NCBI GenBank assembly: GCA_015490475.1
Contig: WFXT01000252.1
Coordinates: forward strand, 1 to 14,042
Source of the DNA: Bacteroidota bacterium
GTDB taxonomy: Bacteria; Bacteroidota; Bacteroidia; JAADEI01
Direction of reading: 5' to 3'
Length of the DNA stretch: 14,042 nt
Shown: piece by piece, positions 6,975 to 13,369 of the stretch
Numbering within the stretch: position 1 is the first letter of the stretch
Layout of the letters: every line of letters begins with the position of its first letter
Translations under genes and position numbers: made by a program
The notes under the pieces: generated by a model
What the model was told of the DNA's origin: nothing
The model's database searches: none
What the model saw: the letters and a program-made list of their open reading frames with translations, nothing else

Positions 6975-7809
6975 GTTGTCTTATTATCTGCTCTACGGAT
7001 TCAACGAGCCATGGCAAAACCTTAGTTATAAAGGAAGGACCGTGGTGTGCTATGTAATCTGTTTCAACAGGCGTAATGATTATTCTGCGTTTCTTTACTG
7101 CTTCCAGAATGCCCAAACCACGCTTTTCAAACAAAGCAACCACTTCATCCATAGTCCTGTTTTTCTTGCTAAACATTTTGGGTTCATAAATGATTATGTC
7201 GGGATTTTTATCAATTATTTCTTGAGGGTCTGGCATTAGCCATTCCACAGGACGGTGCCCAAAAATATTACTTAATCCTATCAGTTCCAGTCCATCTGTT
7301 ATGTAACTATACATGCCAAAGGATACAGGTCCACCAAGGTCAATTTCCAGATAAACAGACACATTTTTGCTTATTGCCTTAATTTCTGATAATTGTTTAA
7401 TTAATTCTTTTTCCAGTTGTCTGGCGTGATTAACATAACCAGCCACTATACCTGCTTCTGTGCAAAAACTGACTATGTGTGCTACTGAGGGAGGTAAAGG
7501 AATTGCATATACAGGGTATGTTTTGGACAGGTCAAGAGCCATTTGACGTTGATATCCTGTCGTGGTAAATATAATATCAGGCTTTAATTCTTCAAGCAGT
7601 TTGTGTTTAATCTTGTTATAACTGCCAACGTGAGGTTTTTTAAAGGCTTCGGGCGGATGAACACAAAAAGTGCTTACGCCAACTATTTTGTCGCCAAGCC
7701 CCATTGCATACAAAGCCTCTGTTATGGCAGGACTTAAACTAACAATCCTTTCACACTGTTGAGGAAGTTCAAGTTCTGTGCCCAATGTTTCACAGAAAAC
7801 CTTTCTCAT
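6964..7809 (-). CDS. BtuF-like (helical-backbone) metal-complex binding protein, apparently without signal peptide
   Basis: 281 residues. The family is recognised from R21-I-V-S-L-S-P-A-I-T-E (start of the first lobe), G-V-S-T-F-C-V-H-P (about 44-52), H-V-G-S-Y (60-64), a 'LKPDIIFTT' segment, and the second-lobe pieces 'NPDIIIYEP' and 'KRRIIITPV'. This is the fold of periplasmic receptors for cobalamin, haem and ferric siderophores. The visible N-terminus (M-R-K-V-F-C-E-T-L-G) has no hydrophobic signal sequence. The ATG is fixed by an ATGA overlap with the upstream methyltransferase, so a hidden longer start is unlikely. No ABC permease, ATPase or TonB receptor gene is adjacent. It may act in the cytoplasm as a corrinoid or metal-chelate binding protein, or be exported by another route; both are inference. 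Confidence 0.85.
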   Translation of the reverse strand: MRKVFCETLGTELELPQQCERIVSLSPAITEALYAMGLGDKIVGVSTFCVHPPEAFKKPHVGSYNKIKHKLLEELKPDIIFTTTGYQRQMALDLSKTYPVYAIPLPPSVAHIVSFCTEAGIVAGYVNHARQLEKELIKQLSEIKAISKNVSVYLEIDLGGPVSFGMYSYITDGLELIGLSNIFGHRPVEWLMPDPQEIIDKNPDIIIYEPKMFSKKNRTMDEVVALFEKRGLGILEAVKKRRIIITPVETDYIAHHGPSFITKVLPWLVESVEQIIRQHDL

Positions 7810-8504
7810 GCCTGAACAATAAAAATTGTTGGATATTTCAGGACCTGTTCAACGTTCTTATACCACCATCTTACAGGAGCCGTGTAAAGAAACTCATTTG
7901 GTGTCATTAGTGCTTGAGCAACACATATTTGAGTGTTGGGATGCAGGGTTTTAACCATCAATCTGAACGTTTGTGGTGTGCGATAAGGTGTTTCCATGAA
8001 GATTTGGGATTGATTGTATTTCCTGCTAATTGATTCTATTCTAAGAAGCCATTGTCTTGTGTTTCTTTGCGGTATGTACCCATGCACAGTGAAATTCTGT
8101 CCATTGAGTCCACTGCCAGCCAGTGCCAGAAAAACACTGCTTGGACCAACAAGTACTTTAACAGGAAAGTCTTCCCTGTGTGCCTGTCTCACTATTGGAT
8201 AACCCGGGTCCAGAATAGTGGGGTAGCCAGCGTCGCTAAGCAATCCCAGAGAATGTCCTTCACGCAAGGGAACTAAAAAGGGACGCACGTCAACAGAAAA
8301 TATGTTCTTAGGAATTTGTGTTATTGTTATCTGTGGTCGCTCTTCAACAGGGAAAATTTGACTCAGAAACTTCCATGCTTGCCTTTCATTTTCAACCACA
8401 AAATATCTCAGCCCTTTCACTATTTGAATACCATCTGGAGTCAGCGATGCTTCCACTGTGCCCCCTATCGGCGTCGGAATGATATACAGAGTCGGCTCAC
8501 TCAT
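7806..8504 (-). CDS. RsmI-like SAM-dependent methyltransferase (tetrapyrrole methylase family, short form)
   Basis: 232 residues, shorter than full-length RsmI (about 280), as expected for a second, Bacteroidota-type RsmI-like protein. Visible motifs: the N-terminal L-Y-I-I-P-T-P-I-G-G strand/loop (6-15), Y-F-V-V-E-N (34-39), L-S-D-A-G-Y-P-T-I-L-D-P-G (89-101), which replaces the usual S-D-A-G-x-P-x-I-S-D-P-G SAM loop, G-P-S-S (120-123), S-G-L-N-G-Q-x-F (131-138) and E-T-P-Y-R (171-175). RsmI 2'-O-methylates C1402 of 16S rRNA; whether this short paralogue does so is not known to me. It overlaps both neighbours by ATGA, so translation is probably coupled. Confidence 0.88.
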   Translation of the reverse strand: MSEPTLYIIPTPIGGTVEASLTPDGIQIVKGLRYFVVENERQAWKFLSQIFPVEERPQITITQIPKNIFSVDVRPFLVPLREGHSLGLLSDAGYPTILDPGYPIVRQAHREDFPVKVLVGPSSVFLALAGSGLNGQNFTVHGYIPQRNTRQWLLRIESISRKYNQSQIFMETPYRTPQTFRLMVKTLHPNTQICVAQALMTPNEFLYTAPVRWWYKNVEQVLKYPTIFIVQA

Positions 8505-9259
8505 GATGTTGATTTGACACTATCAACAGTTAATATGACGTATCGTGTTCCTGCAAGTATTGCTAAATAATAGGCGAGAAGCCAGCCCACAAGTGGAATG
8601 GCAGAAATCAAAAAGGTAATGAGCCCTATGGCAGACATGCCGAACTTGTGTTCCCGAGCATACGAAACACGTTGCTTGACGGAAAATCGACGCCTCTCAA
8701 GGGCATAGTCCACCATACTCATGCCAAGAAAATAAGCCTGAATAACCAGAAGCAATATTCCAGTAACAGGGCTTATAACAGGAAAAATTAATCCAAGAAT
8801 CCATAAACCCAGCATCCACAAAATTTCAAGAATGGTATTCCTGATCGCAAGTATAACACCTCTGACCACGTCTTGAATAAATTCCCGAATAGTAAATGGA
8901 TAATCCCTGCCTGTCCATTTAGTGTCTGCTTTCTCAGAGAACCATGCAAAAAATGGAGCAAGAATAATCAAAGCAACATTCTTATAGAAGAAAACCCCTG
9001 TTATAAAGCCAATCAGGAATTTAGTTAGGGTAAGAAAGAAAACTAAAATTCCGCTTTCAATACCCAACCAATCCATTAATGTTTGCACAATCCAGCCTGC
9101 TACAACTATTGCACCGAACCATGCCGACAAAAGGGCTATGATAGTGCTTATTGCGGGAATGATAAGCCATATCCACCACCCAAATTTGAAACTGTCAGAG
9201 AAAGAATCCTTAAACGACCTGAAAACCAAGTCTATCTGTTGCAGGGCAGAAACATGCAT
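8501..9259 (-). CDS. EI24 / CysZ-like domain membrane protein
   Basis: 252 residues with hydrophobic blocks at about 28-58, 70-107, 142-185 and 207-238, giving perhaps four to seven membrane helices. Family marks are the N-terminal 'SFKDSFSDSFKFGWW' region, A-P-F-F-A-W-F-S-E-K (101-110), the 'F-I-Q-D-V-V-R-G' amphipathic helix (127-134), and F-L-G-M-S-M-V-D-Y followed by E-R-R-R-F-S (177-193). This matches EI24-domain proteins of Bacteroidota, related to the sulfate permease CysZ. A transport role is plausible but unproven. The only ATG that keeps the conserved start overlaps the ABM-like gene by 28 nt; a TTG at 9229 is a possible shorter start just past that gene's stop. It ends in an ATGA overlap with the methyltransferase gene. 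Confidence 0.85.
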   Translation of the reverse strand: MHVSALQQIDLVFRSFKDSFSDSFKFGWWIWLIIPAISTIIALLSAWFGAIVVAGWIVQTLMDWLGIESGILVFFLTLTKFLIGFITGVFFYKNVALIILAPFFAWFSEKADTKWTGRDYPFTIREFIQDVVRGVILAIRNTILEILWMLGLWILGLIFPVISPVTGILLLVIQAYFLGMSMVDYALERRRFSVKQRVSYAREHKFGMSAIGLITFLISAIPLVGWLLAYYLAILAGTRYVILTVDSVKSTS

Positions 9260-9546
9260 TCGTTCACCAATTTTAAGGAGTATGCTTTGGGTTTGCTAAT
9301 AAAGAAGGCTTTTAACAATGTCCAATTGCGTTTGAAAATGTCGGAACTTCTGTATTTCTCAAGACTTTCCTCGTTATCCCAGACACTATAAGTGATAACG
9401 TGACTACTATCTTTCACATCTTCAAATAAACCGACGTAGTGACACCCCGGGAAACCCCTTACAGAATCTTTTATTTCATTGAAAGTTTTAACTACGTCGT
9501 TCTTACGCTCAGGGTTAATTTCCATTTCAACTATCCTGACAATCAT
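9232..9546 (-). CDS. Antibiotic-biosynthesis-monooxygenase (ABM)-fold protein
   Basis: 104 residues with the dimeric ferredoxin-like ABM pattern: an initial strand (M-I-V-R-I-V-E-M-E-I), a helix with 'N-P-E-R-K-N-D-V-V-K-T-F', a G-F-P-G-C-H (31-36) turn as in many ABM proteins (usually P-G-C-x), a central strand ending Y-S-V-W-D-N-E-E, a helix around 'L-E-K-Y-R-S-S', and a final 'P-K-A-Y-S-L' strand. These proteins include quinol and haem-degrading monooxygenases as well as many of unknown function; no haem or substrate residue can be named. The last 10 or so residues (C97 and C102) lie in the overlap with the EI24 gene and look like an unstructured tail. The ATG overlaps the SAM hydrolase stop (ATGA). 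Confidence 0.8.
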   Translation of the reverse strand: MIVRIVEMEINPERKNDVVKTFNEIKDSVRGFPGCHYVGLFEDVKDSSHVITYSVWDNEESLEKYRSSDIFKRNWTLLKAFFISKPKAYSLKLVNECMFLPCNR

Positions 9547-10364
9547 GAAATTGTGTTTTTAGGTATAGACAAAAATGGCTTTACTGGAGTTTCGGTGTCT
9601 TGCTTGAGTTTTATTCTTATTTGCACATACTCGTTCAAATTTAAAATTTCTGCCAGATTTCCGCCAATGATTCCACAGGATACGTATCCCATTTCGTCAA
9701 GGAAAACAACCTGCTTGCCCGGTGTCTCGTGAAAAGGGTATGTCGGGTAAACACTGGTGAAATCAAAGTGAAAGAGCGTGACATTTTTCTTGATAAATTC
9801 AAAACTCTTAACTGCTAATGTTGATAACAATTTGAAATTCTCAATGTTGTTGATGTTTGTTATTACGTTGCCAGCAGAATCAATGTGTATAATAGTGGCA
9901 GTTATTGAATTCTCTGTTTTATTGACAACAGGCTGAGGAATAAAGGCTTCAACAATTTTGCCTTTTCTTTCTTCGGATAGCAATGATGAGAGTTCTTTAG
10001 TTTGCAATAGTATTGGCAACGGTTCGTCAAAAACGCTTATAGAACTAAATATTTTTTCGTTATCTAAGGTTTCGGAAATCATTGTTATAAGACCGTTGTT
10101 CGGCGTAATAATAATCTTGCCATCATAGTGAGCAATGACAGTGGAGGGAGTGATATGGTTAAGTACTATAAACATAGTGTTTGGTGGGAATTTGAGTAAT
10201 GATAGTTTAAGGACATAAGCGGTGGAACGGAGTGATTCCCTTGACAAGCCATTAAGAATGATGGGCTCGTGCCCCCTTTTAATCAGCGTAGAAATAAGCG
10301 ATATTAACATATAATCTCTTCCATCACTGGCAGTAAGGACAACAACCCTGGAACTATTACCCAT
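9543..10364 (-). CDS. SAM hydrolase / SAM hydroxide adenosyltransferase family (DUF62) protein, divergent
   Basis: 273 residues. The family is recognised mainly by its second half: H160-I-D-S-A-G-N-V-I-T-N-I (160-171), and F221-L-D-E-M-G-Y-V-S-C-G-I-I-G-G-N (221-236), which match the H-I-D-x-x-G-N-x-I-T-N and N-S-x-G-x-x-x-I-x-x-x-x-G-N motifs. In the first half, T11-A-S-D14-G-R-D replaces T-T/S-D-F-G, L68-N69-H-I replaces the V-D-P-G-V-G catalytic-Asp segment, and P88-N-N-G91 replaces D-N-G. Active members hydrolyse SAM to adenosine and methionine. I recall that Bacteroidota relatives often carry V-N-S rather than V-D-P, so the Asn may be lineage-typical, but activity is uncertain. It is the first gene of the minus-strand run, starting 44 bp from divergent phoH, and ends in an ATGA overlap. 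Confidence 0.78.
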   Translation of the reverse strand: MGNSSRVVVLTASDGRDYMLISLISTLIKRGHEPIILNGLSRESLRSTAYVLKLSLLKFPPNTMFIVLNHITPSTVIAHYDGKIIITPNNGLITMISETLDNEKIFSSISVFDEPLPILLQTKELSSLLSEERKGKIVEAFIPQPVVNKTENSITATIIHIDSAGNVITNINNIENFKLLSTLAVKSFEFIKKNVTLFHFDFTSVYPTYPFHETPGKQVVFLDEMGYVSCGIIGGNLAEILNLNEYVQIRIKLKQDTETPVKPFLSIPKNTIS

Positions 10365-10367
10365 ACA

Positions 10368-10385
10368 TTACAATTTATATTGTAA
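10368..10385. promoter_or_regulatory. Perfect dyad in the phoH / SAM-hydrolase divergent spacer (candidate operator)
   Basis: TTACAAT, four spacer bases TTAT, then ATTGTAA: an 18-bp inverted repeat with 7-bp perfect arms, starting 4 nt upstream of the minus-strand ATG and ending 23 nt before the phoH ATG. The spacer is only 44 bp, so the dyad sits where both promoters must overlap or nearby. It is too AT-rich and has no suitable U-tract for a terminator. It could bind a dimeric regulator, but no factor can be named and an AT-rich dyad of this size can arise by chance. Confidence 0.4.
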
Positions 10386-10408
10386 GGTAAAATTAAGGCA
10401 GAAGATAA

Positions 10409-11446
10409 ATGGCAACGGAGAAGAAAACCAGAGGAGAGAAAAGTCAAATTGTAATATCTTTTGAAGATGTTGACCCGATTGAAATTCTAGGAGTACATAA
10501 TACAAGGCTTGCTCTTATTCAGAATGCTTTTCCTGACATAAAAATAGTGTCCCGGGGCAACAAGATTAAGATTTCCGGTAGCAAGGAAGAAGTTCGTAAA
10601 CTGCGAAATCGCCTTGAGAAAATCCTTGACCATATTAGAAGATATGGGTATATCACTGACAATGTTATGAGAGGAATGCTTAGCAGGTCAGAAGGTATAG
10701 AAGAAATTATCAATCCATATGGAGATGATGTTTTGGTAGTGGGACCTGGTGGACATGTTGTAAAGCCAAGAACAGAGAATCAACGAAAGATTGTTGAAGC
10801 CATTGATAGCAACGATATTGTTTTTGCTATTGGTCCAGCGGGAACTGGTAAGACCTATACGGCTGTTGCTCTGGCAGTCAGGGCATTGCAAAACAAACAA
10901 GTTAAGAGAATAATCTTGACCAGACCTGCAGTGGAAGCAGGAGAAAGCCTTGGCTATCTGCCCGGAACCCTTGAAGAAAAAGTTGAACCATACTTGCGAC
11001 CTCTATATGATGCTCTGTTTGATATGCTTCCTGCTGAAAAGGTCAATGCTTATATAGAACAACGGATAATTGAAATTGCCCCGTTAGCATATATGAGAGG
11101 TAGGACTCTTGATAAGGCTTTTATTATTCTTGATGAGGCACAAAATGCCACGTTGCCTCAATTGAAGATGTTCTTGACCAGATTGGGTCCTGAAGCAAAA
11201 ACTATAATTACAGGCGACCTGACACAGGTTGACCTACCTCAAAAACATACTTCTGGATTAGCAACTACGATAAAAATCTTGAAAGATATTGACGGGATTG
11301 ACGTGGTCTATCTTGATAGAAGCGATGTAATCAGGCATCCACTTGTCGGTAAGATAATAAAAGCATTTGAGGCTTTTGAAGAAGAACAAGAATCAGAAAA
11401 TGATACAAAGAAGAACAGGGGGAGTGAAAAAAGGGAACCTAATTAA
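10409..11446 (+). CDS. phoH: PhoH-family ATPase
   Basis: 345 residues. The N-terminal part (about 12-75) is the small domain that precedes the ATPase in PhoH proteins (I-L-G-x-x-N-x-R-L-x-x-I, then I-x-I-x-G). The P-loop ATPase follows: Walker A G142-P-A-G-T-G-K-T149, the R-P-A-V-E-A-G-E-S-L-G-Y-L-P-G-T-L-E-E-K segment (about 172-191), Walker B I-I-L-D-E-A-Q-N (239-246), the T-G-D-x-x-Q-x-D-L-P sensor region and a late R-S-D-V-I-R-H-P-L-V. All are strongly conserved in PhoH/YbeZ-type proteins, which act with YbeY in RNA metabolism and ribosome quality control. The last 25 or so residues are a charged tail. Its position directly before infA and the ribosomal genes suits a translation-linked role, but ybeY itself is not in the window. 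Confidence 0.95.
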   Translation: MATEKKTRGEKSQIVISFEDVDPIEILGVHNTRLALIQNAFPDIKIVSRGNKIKISGSKEEVRKLRNRLEKILDHIRRYGYITDNVMRGMLSRSEGIEEIINPYGDDVLVVGPGGHVVKPRTENQRKIVEAIDSNDIVFAIGPAGTGKTYTAVALAVRALQNKQVKRIILTRPAVEAGESLGYLPGTLEEKVEPYLRPLYDALFDMLPAEKVNAYIEQRIIEIAPLAYMRGRTLDKAFIILDEAQNATLPQLKMFLTRLGPEAKTIITGDLTQVDLPQKHTSGLATTIKILKDIDGIDVVYLDRSDVIRHPLVGKIIKAFEAFEEEQESENDTKKNRGSEKREPN

Positions 11447-11474
11447 TGGCTAAATACATTTTGTTTGTATAGCA

Positions 11475-11482
11475 TAATTTTG
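11475..11482 (+). promoter_or_regulatory. Candidate -7 promoter element for the infA-rpoA operon
   Basis: TAATTTTG is an exact match to TAnnTTTG, ending 18 nt before the infA ATG in the 54-bp phoH-infA gap. Two TTTG copies lie upstream (11460-11463 and 11464-11467), but closer than the usual -33 spacing, so the -33 assignment is unclear. Location at the head of a conserved operon raises confidence. Read-through from phoH is also possible because no terminator separates them. Confidence 0.5.
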
Positions 11483-11500
11483 CATTAGGAACAAGAGAAT

Positions 11501-11758
11501 ATGGCAAAGCAGAAGGGAATACTGGTTGACGGGGAAGTTACGGAGGCGCTTTCTAATGCTATGTTTCGTGTTAAATTGGATAGTGGTCATTTGGTCACTG
11601 CTCATGTCTCTGGGAAAATGCGTGTTCGCTTTATCAGAATATTGCCCGGTGATAGGGTTCAAGTGGAGTTGTCCCCTTATGACTTAACAAGGGGCAGGAT
11701 TGTTTACAGGTACGGTCCTGCAAAACAACAAAATCAGCAAAATCAAAATAGTTCTTAA
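11501..11758 (+). CDS. infA: Translation initiation factor IF-1
   Basis: 85 residues. The OB-fold core is plainly IF-1: M-A-K at the start, E-A-L-S-N-A-M-F-R-V, a G-H-L-V-T-A-H-V-S-G-K-M-R segment, R-I-L-P-G-D-R-V and V-E-L-S-P-Y-D-L-T-R-G-R-I-V-Y-R-Y. IF-1 binds the 30S A site during initiation with IF-2 and IF-3. The usual protein ends near residue 72; this one carries a further 13 or so residues rich in Gln and Asn (from G72). The start is fixed by the conserved N-terminus. It leads the infA-rpmJ-rpsM-rpsK-rpsD-rpoA run, in the usual order for the latter part of the spc/alpha region, although phoH rather than map or secY lies upstream. Confidence 0.97.
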   Translation: MAKQKGILVDGEVTEALSNAMFRVKLDSGHLVTAHVSGKMRVRFIRILPGDRVQVELSPYDLTRGRIVYRYGPAKQQNQQNQNSS

Positions 11759-11770
11759 AACCATAAAAGG

Positions 11771-11887
11771 ATGAAGGTCAGAGCATCGGTTAAACCAAGG
11801 ACTTCGGACTGCAAGGTGGTTAGACGAAAGGGGCGTGTTTACATTATCAACAAGAAGAATCCCAAATACAAACAAAGACAAGGTTAA
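11771..11887 (+). CDS. rpmJ: 50S ribosomal protein L36 (bL36), zinc-site-lacking form
   Basis: 38 residues, the exact family length, starting at the ATG 12 nt after infA. Translation gives M-K-V-R-A-S-V-K-P-R, then C14-K-V-V-R-R-K-G-R-V-Y-I-I-N and the universal N-P-K-Y-K-Q-R-Q-G ending. The zinc-ribbon ligands of the C+ form (Cys at 11, 14 and 27, and a C-terminal His) are reduced to C14 alone: T11, N27 and Y33 stand at the others. This is the C-minus form, common in Bacteroidota as far as I recall. L36 is a late-assembling protein of the large subunit near the 23S domain II/V interface. Confidence 0.97.
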   Translation: MKVRASVKPRTSDCKVVRRKGRVYIINKKNPKYKQRQG

Positions 11888-11901
11888 AAAAATAAGCGAT
11901 A

Positions 11902-12279
11902 ATGCCACGGATAGCAGGAGTTGACTTGGCACCAAACAAACACGGGTTCATAGCACTTAGGCAAATATTTGGCATTGGAAGAGCTAGTGCAAAAGACATT
12001 CTTATCAAGGCGGGTGTGCCGTTGAACAAGAAAGTCAAAGATTGGACGGACGAAGAAATAACTAAGATCAGGTATATCATAAATACTCAATATAAAGTGG
12101 AAGGTGCTCTACGGGCAGAAATACGAATGAATATCAAGCGTTTGATGGATATAGGTTGTTATAGAGGACTAAGGCATAGAAAGGGGCTTCCTGTAAGGGG
12201 ACAAAAGACTCGTAAGAACGCCAGAACAAGGAAAGGAAAAAGGAAAACAGTTCCTGGCAAGAAGAAAGCCACTAAATAA
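11902..12279 (+). CDS. rpsM: 30S ribosomal protein S13 (uS13)
   Basis: 125 residues, normal length. M-P-R-I-A-G-V-D-L at the start, the F-G-I-G-R-A-S-A-K helix-turn segment, the central I-N-T-Q-Y-K-V-E-G-A-L-R-A-E region, G-C-Y-R-G-L-R-H-R-K-G-L-P-V-R-G-Q-K-T-R-K-N-A-R-T-R-K-G signature and a lysine-rich tail identify S13. It sits in the head of the small subunit, contacts the P-site tRNA through its C-terminal tail and forms intersubunit bridges with L5. It starts 14 nt after rpmJ and stops 8 nt before rpsK, so co-transcription is likely. Confidence 0.98.
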   Translation: MPRIAGVDLAPNKHGFIALRQIFGIGRASAKDILIKAGVPLNKKVKDWTDEEITKIRYIINTQYKVEGALRAEIRMNIKRLMDIGCYRGLRHRKGLPVRGQKTRKNARTRKGKRKTVPGKKKATK

Positions 12280-12287
12280 TCTGAAGT

Positions 12288-12680
12288 ATGGCAAGACGAA
12301 GGACAACCAGCAGGAAAAAGAAGAATGTCAAAATAGAGCCGTTAGCAGTGGTTCACATCCATTCAACTTTTAATAATACAATTGTTACTGTTACCAATAA
12401 GGATGGGGACATTATCTGCTGGTCCAGTGGAGGAAAAATAGGATACAAAGGCACTAAGAAGAGTACGCCTTACGCAGCGACGCTCGCCGCTCAAGACGCA
12501 GGTAAAGAAGCCTATGACCTTGGTGTTCGTAAAGTGGAAATTCGTGTTAAAGGTGTGGGTCCGGGTCGCGAGGCAGCTATTAGGGGCATCGCTTCCACAG
12601 GACTTGAAATTGTTAAGATAGCCGATGTTACGCCTATTCCTCACAATGGGTGCAGACCACCAAAACCCAGAAGAGTCTAA
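12288..12680 (+). CDS. rpsK: 30S ribosomal protein S11 (uS11)
   Basis: 130 residues, normal length. Recognised by a basic N-terminus, H-I-H-S-T-F-N-N-T-I-V-T-V-T, the W-S-S-G-G-K-I-G-Y-K-G-T-K-K-S-T-P-Y-A-A segment, V-K-G-V-G-P-G-R-E-A-A-I-R-G and the universal D-V-T-P-I-P-H-N-G-C-R-P-P-K-P-R-R-V ending. S11 forms part of the 30S platform and contacts 16S rRNA near the E-site mRNA path. The N-G segment in the C-terminal motif is the site known in other bacteria to become isoaspartate. It follows rpsM by 8 nt. Confidence 0.98.
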   Translation: MARRRTTSRKKKNVKIEPLAVVHIHSTFNNTIVTVTNKDGDIICWSSGGKIGYKGTKKSTPYAATLAAQDAGKEAYDLGVRKVEIRVKGVGPGREAAIRGIASTGLEIVKIADVTPIPHNGCRPPKPRRV

Positions 12681-12711
12681 ATAATATTTGCGTTTAAAAT
12701 TTGACGGAAAG

Positions 12712-13335
12712 ATGGCAAGATACATAGGACCTAAGGTAAGGTTAATGAGAAGATTTGGAGAACCCATTTTTGGTGCAACACCCAAAACTAAGTATTTAGA
12801 AAGGAGGCCATATCCCCCTGGTCAGCATGGTAGAATGAGAAAACGTCGTGTCAAAAGTGAATACGGTCGTCAGTTGGAAGAAAAACAGAAACTTAAGTTT
12901 ACCTATGGTGTATCTGAAAAGCAATTAAAACGATATTACGAGGAGGCGGCACGAAGGCACGGCGTCACTGGTGAAATTATGCTTCAATTATTGGAATCAC
13001 GGCTTGATAATGTTGTGTATAGGCTTGGATTGGCACCAAGTAGAGCAGCCGCCCGCCAATTGGTTACACATAAGCATATCACAGTGAATGGAAAGGTTGT
13101 TAATATTCCCTCTTATCTGGTTGAACCAGGTGACATAATAGGAGTGCGCAAGAAGTCCCAAAACCTTAAAATAATTCAGGAATCTGCTGCTGTTAAAACG
13201 GGAAGAACTCATTACGAATGGCTGGAATGGGATAATAGCACAATGAGTGGAACATTTAAAGATTATCCAGAGCGGGAGGAAATTCCTGAAAACATTGACG
13301 AACACCTTATTGTTGAGTGGTATTCTAAGAGATAG
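12712..13335 (+). CDS. rpsD: 30S ribosomal protein S4 (uS4)
   Basis: 207 residues. The ATG at 12712 gives the conserved M-A-R-Y-I-G-P-K start; an upstream in-frame TTG at 12688 would add 8 unlikely residues. Visible are the P-Y-P-P-G-Q-H-G segment, Q-K-L-K-F-T-Y-G-V-S-E-K-Q, the S4 RNA-binding domain core (L-L-E-S-R-L-D-N-V-V-Y-R-L-G-L-A-x-S-R-A-A-A-R-Q-L-V-x-H-K-H-I-T-V-N-G) and the V-E-W-Y-S-K-R end. The zinc-binding cysteines of some S4 proteins are absent; there are no Cys residues. S4 is a primary 16S binder in 30S assembly and in some bacteria a translational repressor; no such leader is apparent here. Confidence 0.98.
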   Translation: MARYIGPKVRLMRRFGEPIFGATPKTKYLERRPYPPGQHGRMRKRRVKSEYGRQLEEKQKLKFTYGVSEKQLKRYYEEAARRHGVTGEIMLQLLESRLDNVVYRLGLAPSRAAARQLVTHKHITVNGKVVNIPSYLVEPGDIIGVRKKSQNLKIIQESAAVKTGRTHYEWLEWDNSTMSGTFKDYPEREEIPENIDEHLIVEWYSKR

Positions 13336-13369
13336 TGAAAGAACATAAACTTACAAAAATTCAGTAGCG

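Noticed and set aside
6973..7239. 88-codon plus-strand ORF antisense to the BtuF-like gene.
   Set aside because: It overlaps a clear family protein and has no recognisable content.
9543..10364. Fluorinase or chlorinase identity for the SAM hydrolase family protein.
   Set aside because: No halogenase-specific features can be recognised, and the common function in the family is SAM hydrolysis.
11684..12090. Overlapping minus-strand ORFs across infA, rpmJ and rpsM with hydrophobic stretches.
   Set aside because: The hydrophobic look comes from reading lysine/arginine-rich ribosomal codons in antisense; the plus-strand genes are certain.
12688..12711. TTG start for rpsD giving eight extra residues.
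   Set aside because: The conserved S4 N-terminus begins at the ATG at 12712.
12363..12785. 140-codon minus-strand ORF across rpsK and rpsD.
   Set aside because: It is a shadow of two universal ribosomal protein genes; its sequence has no protein-like motifs.
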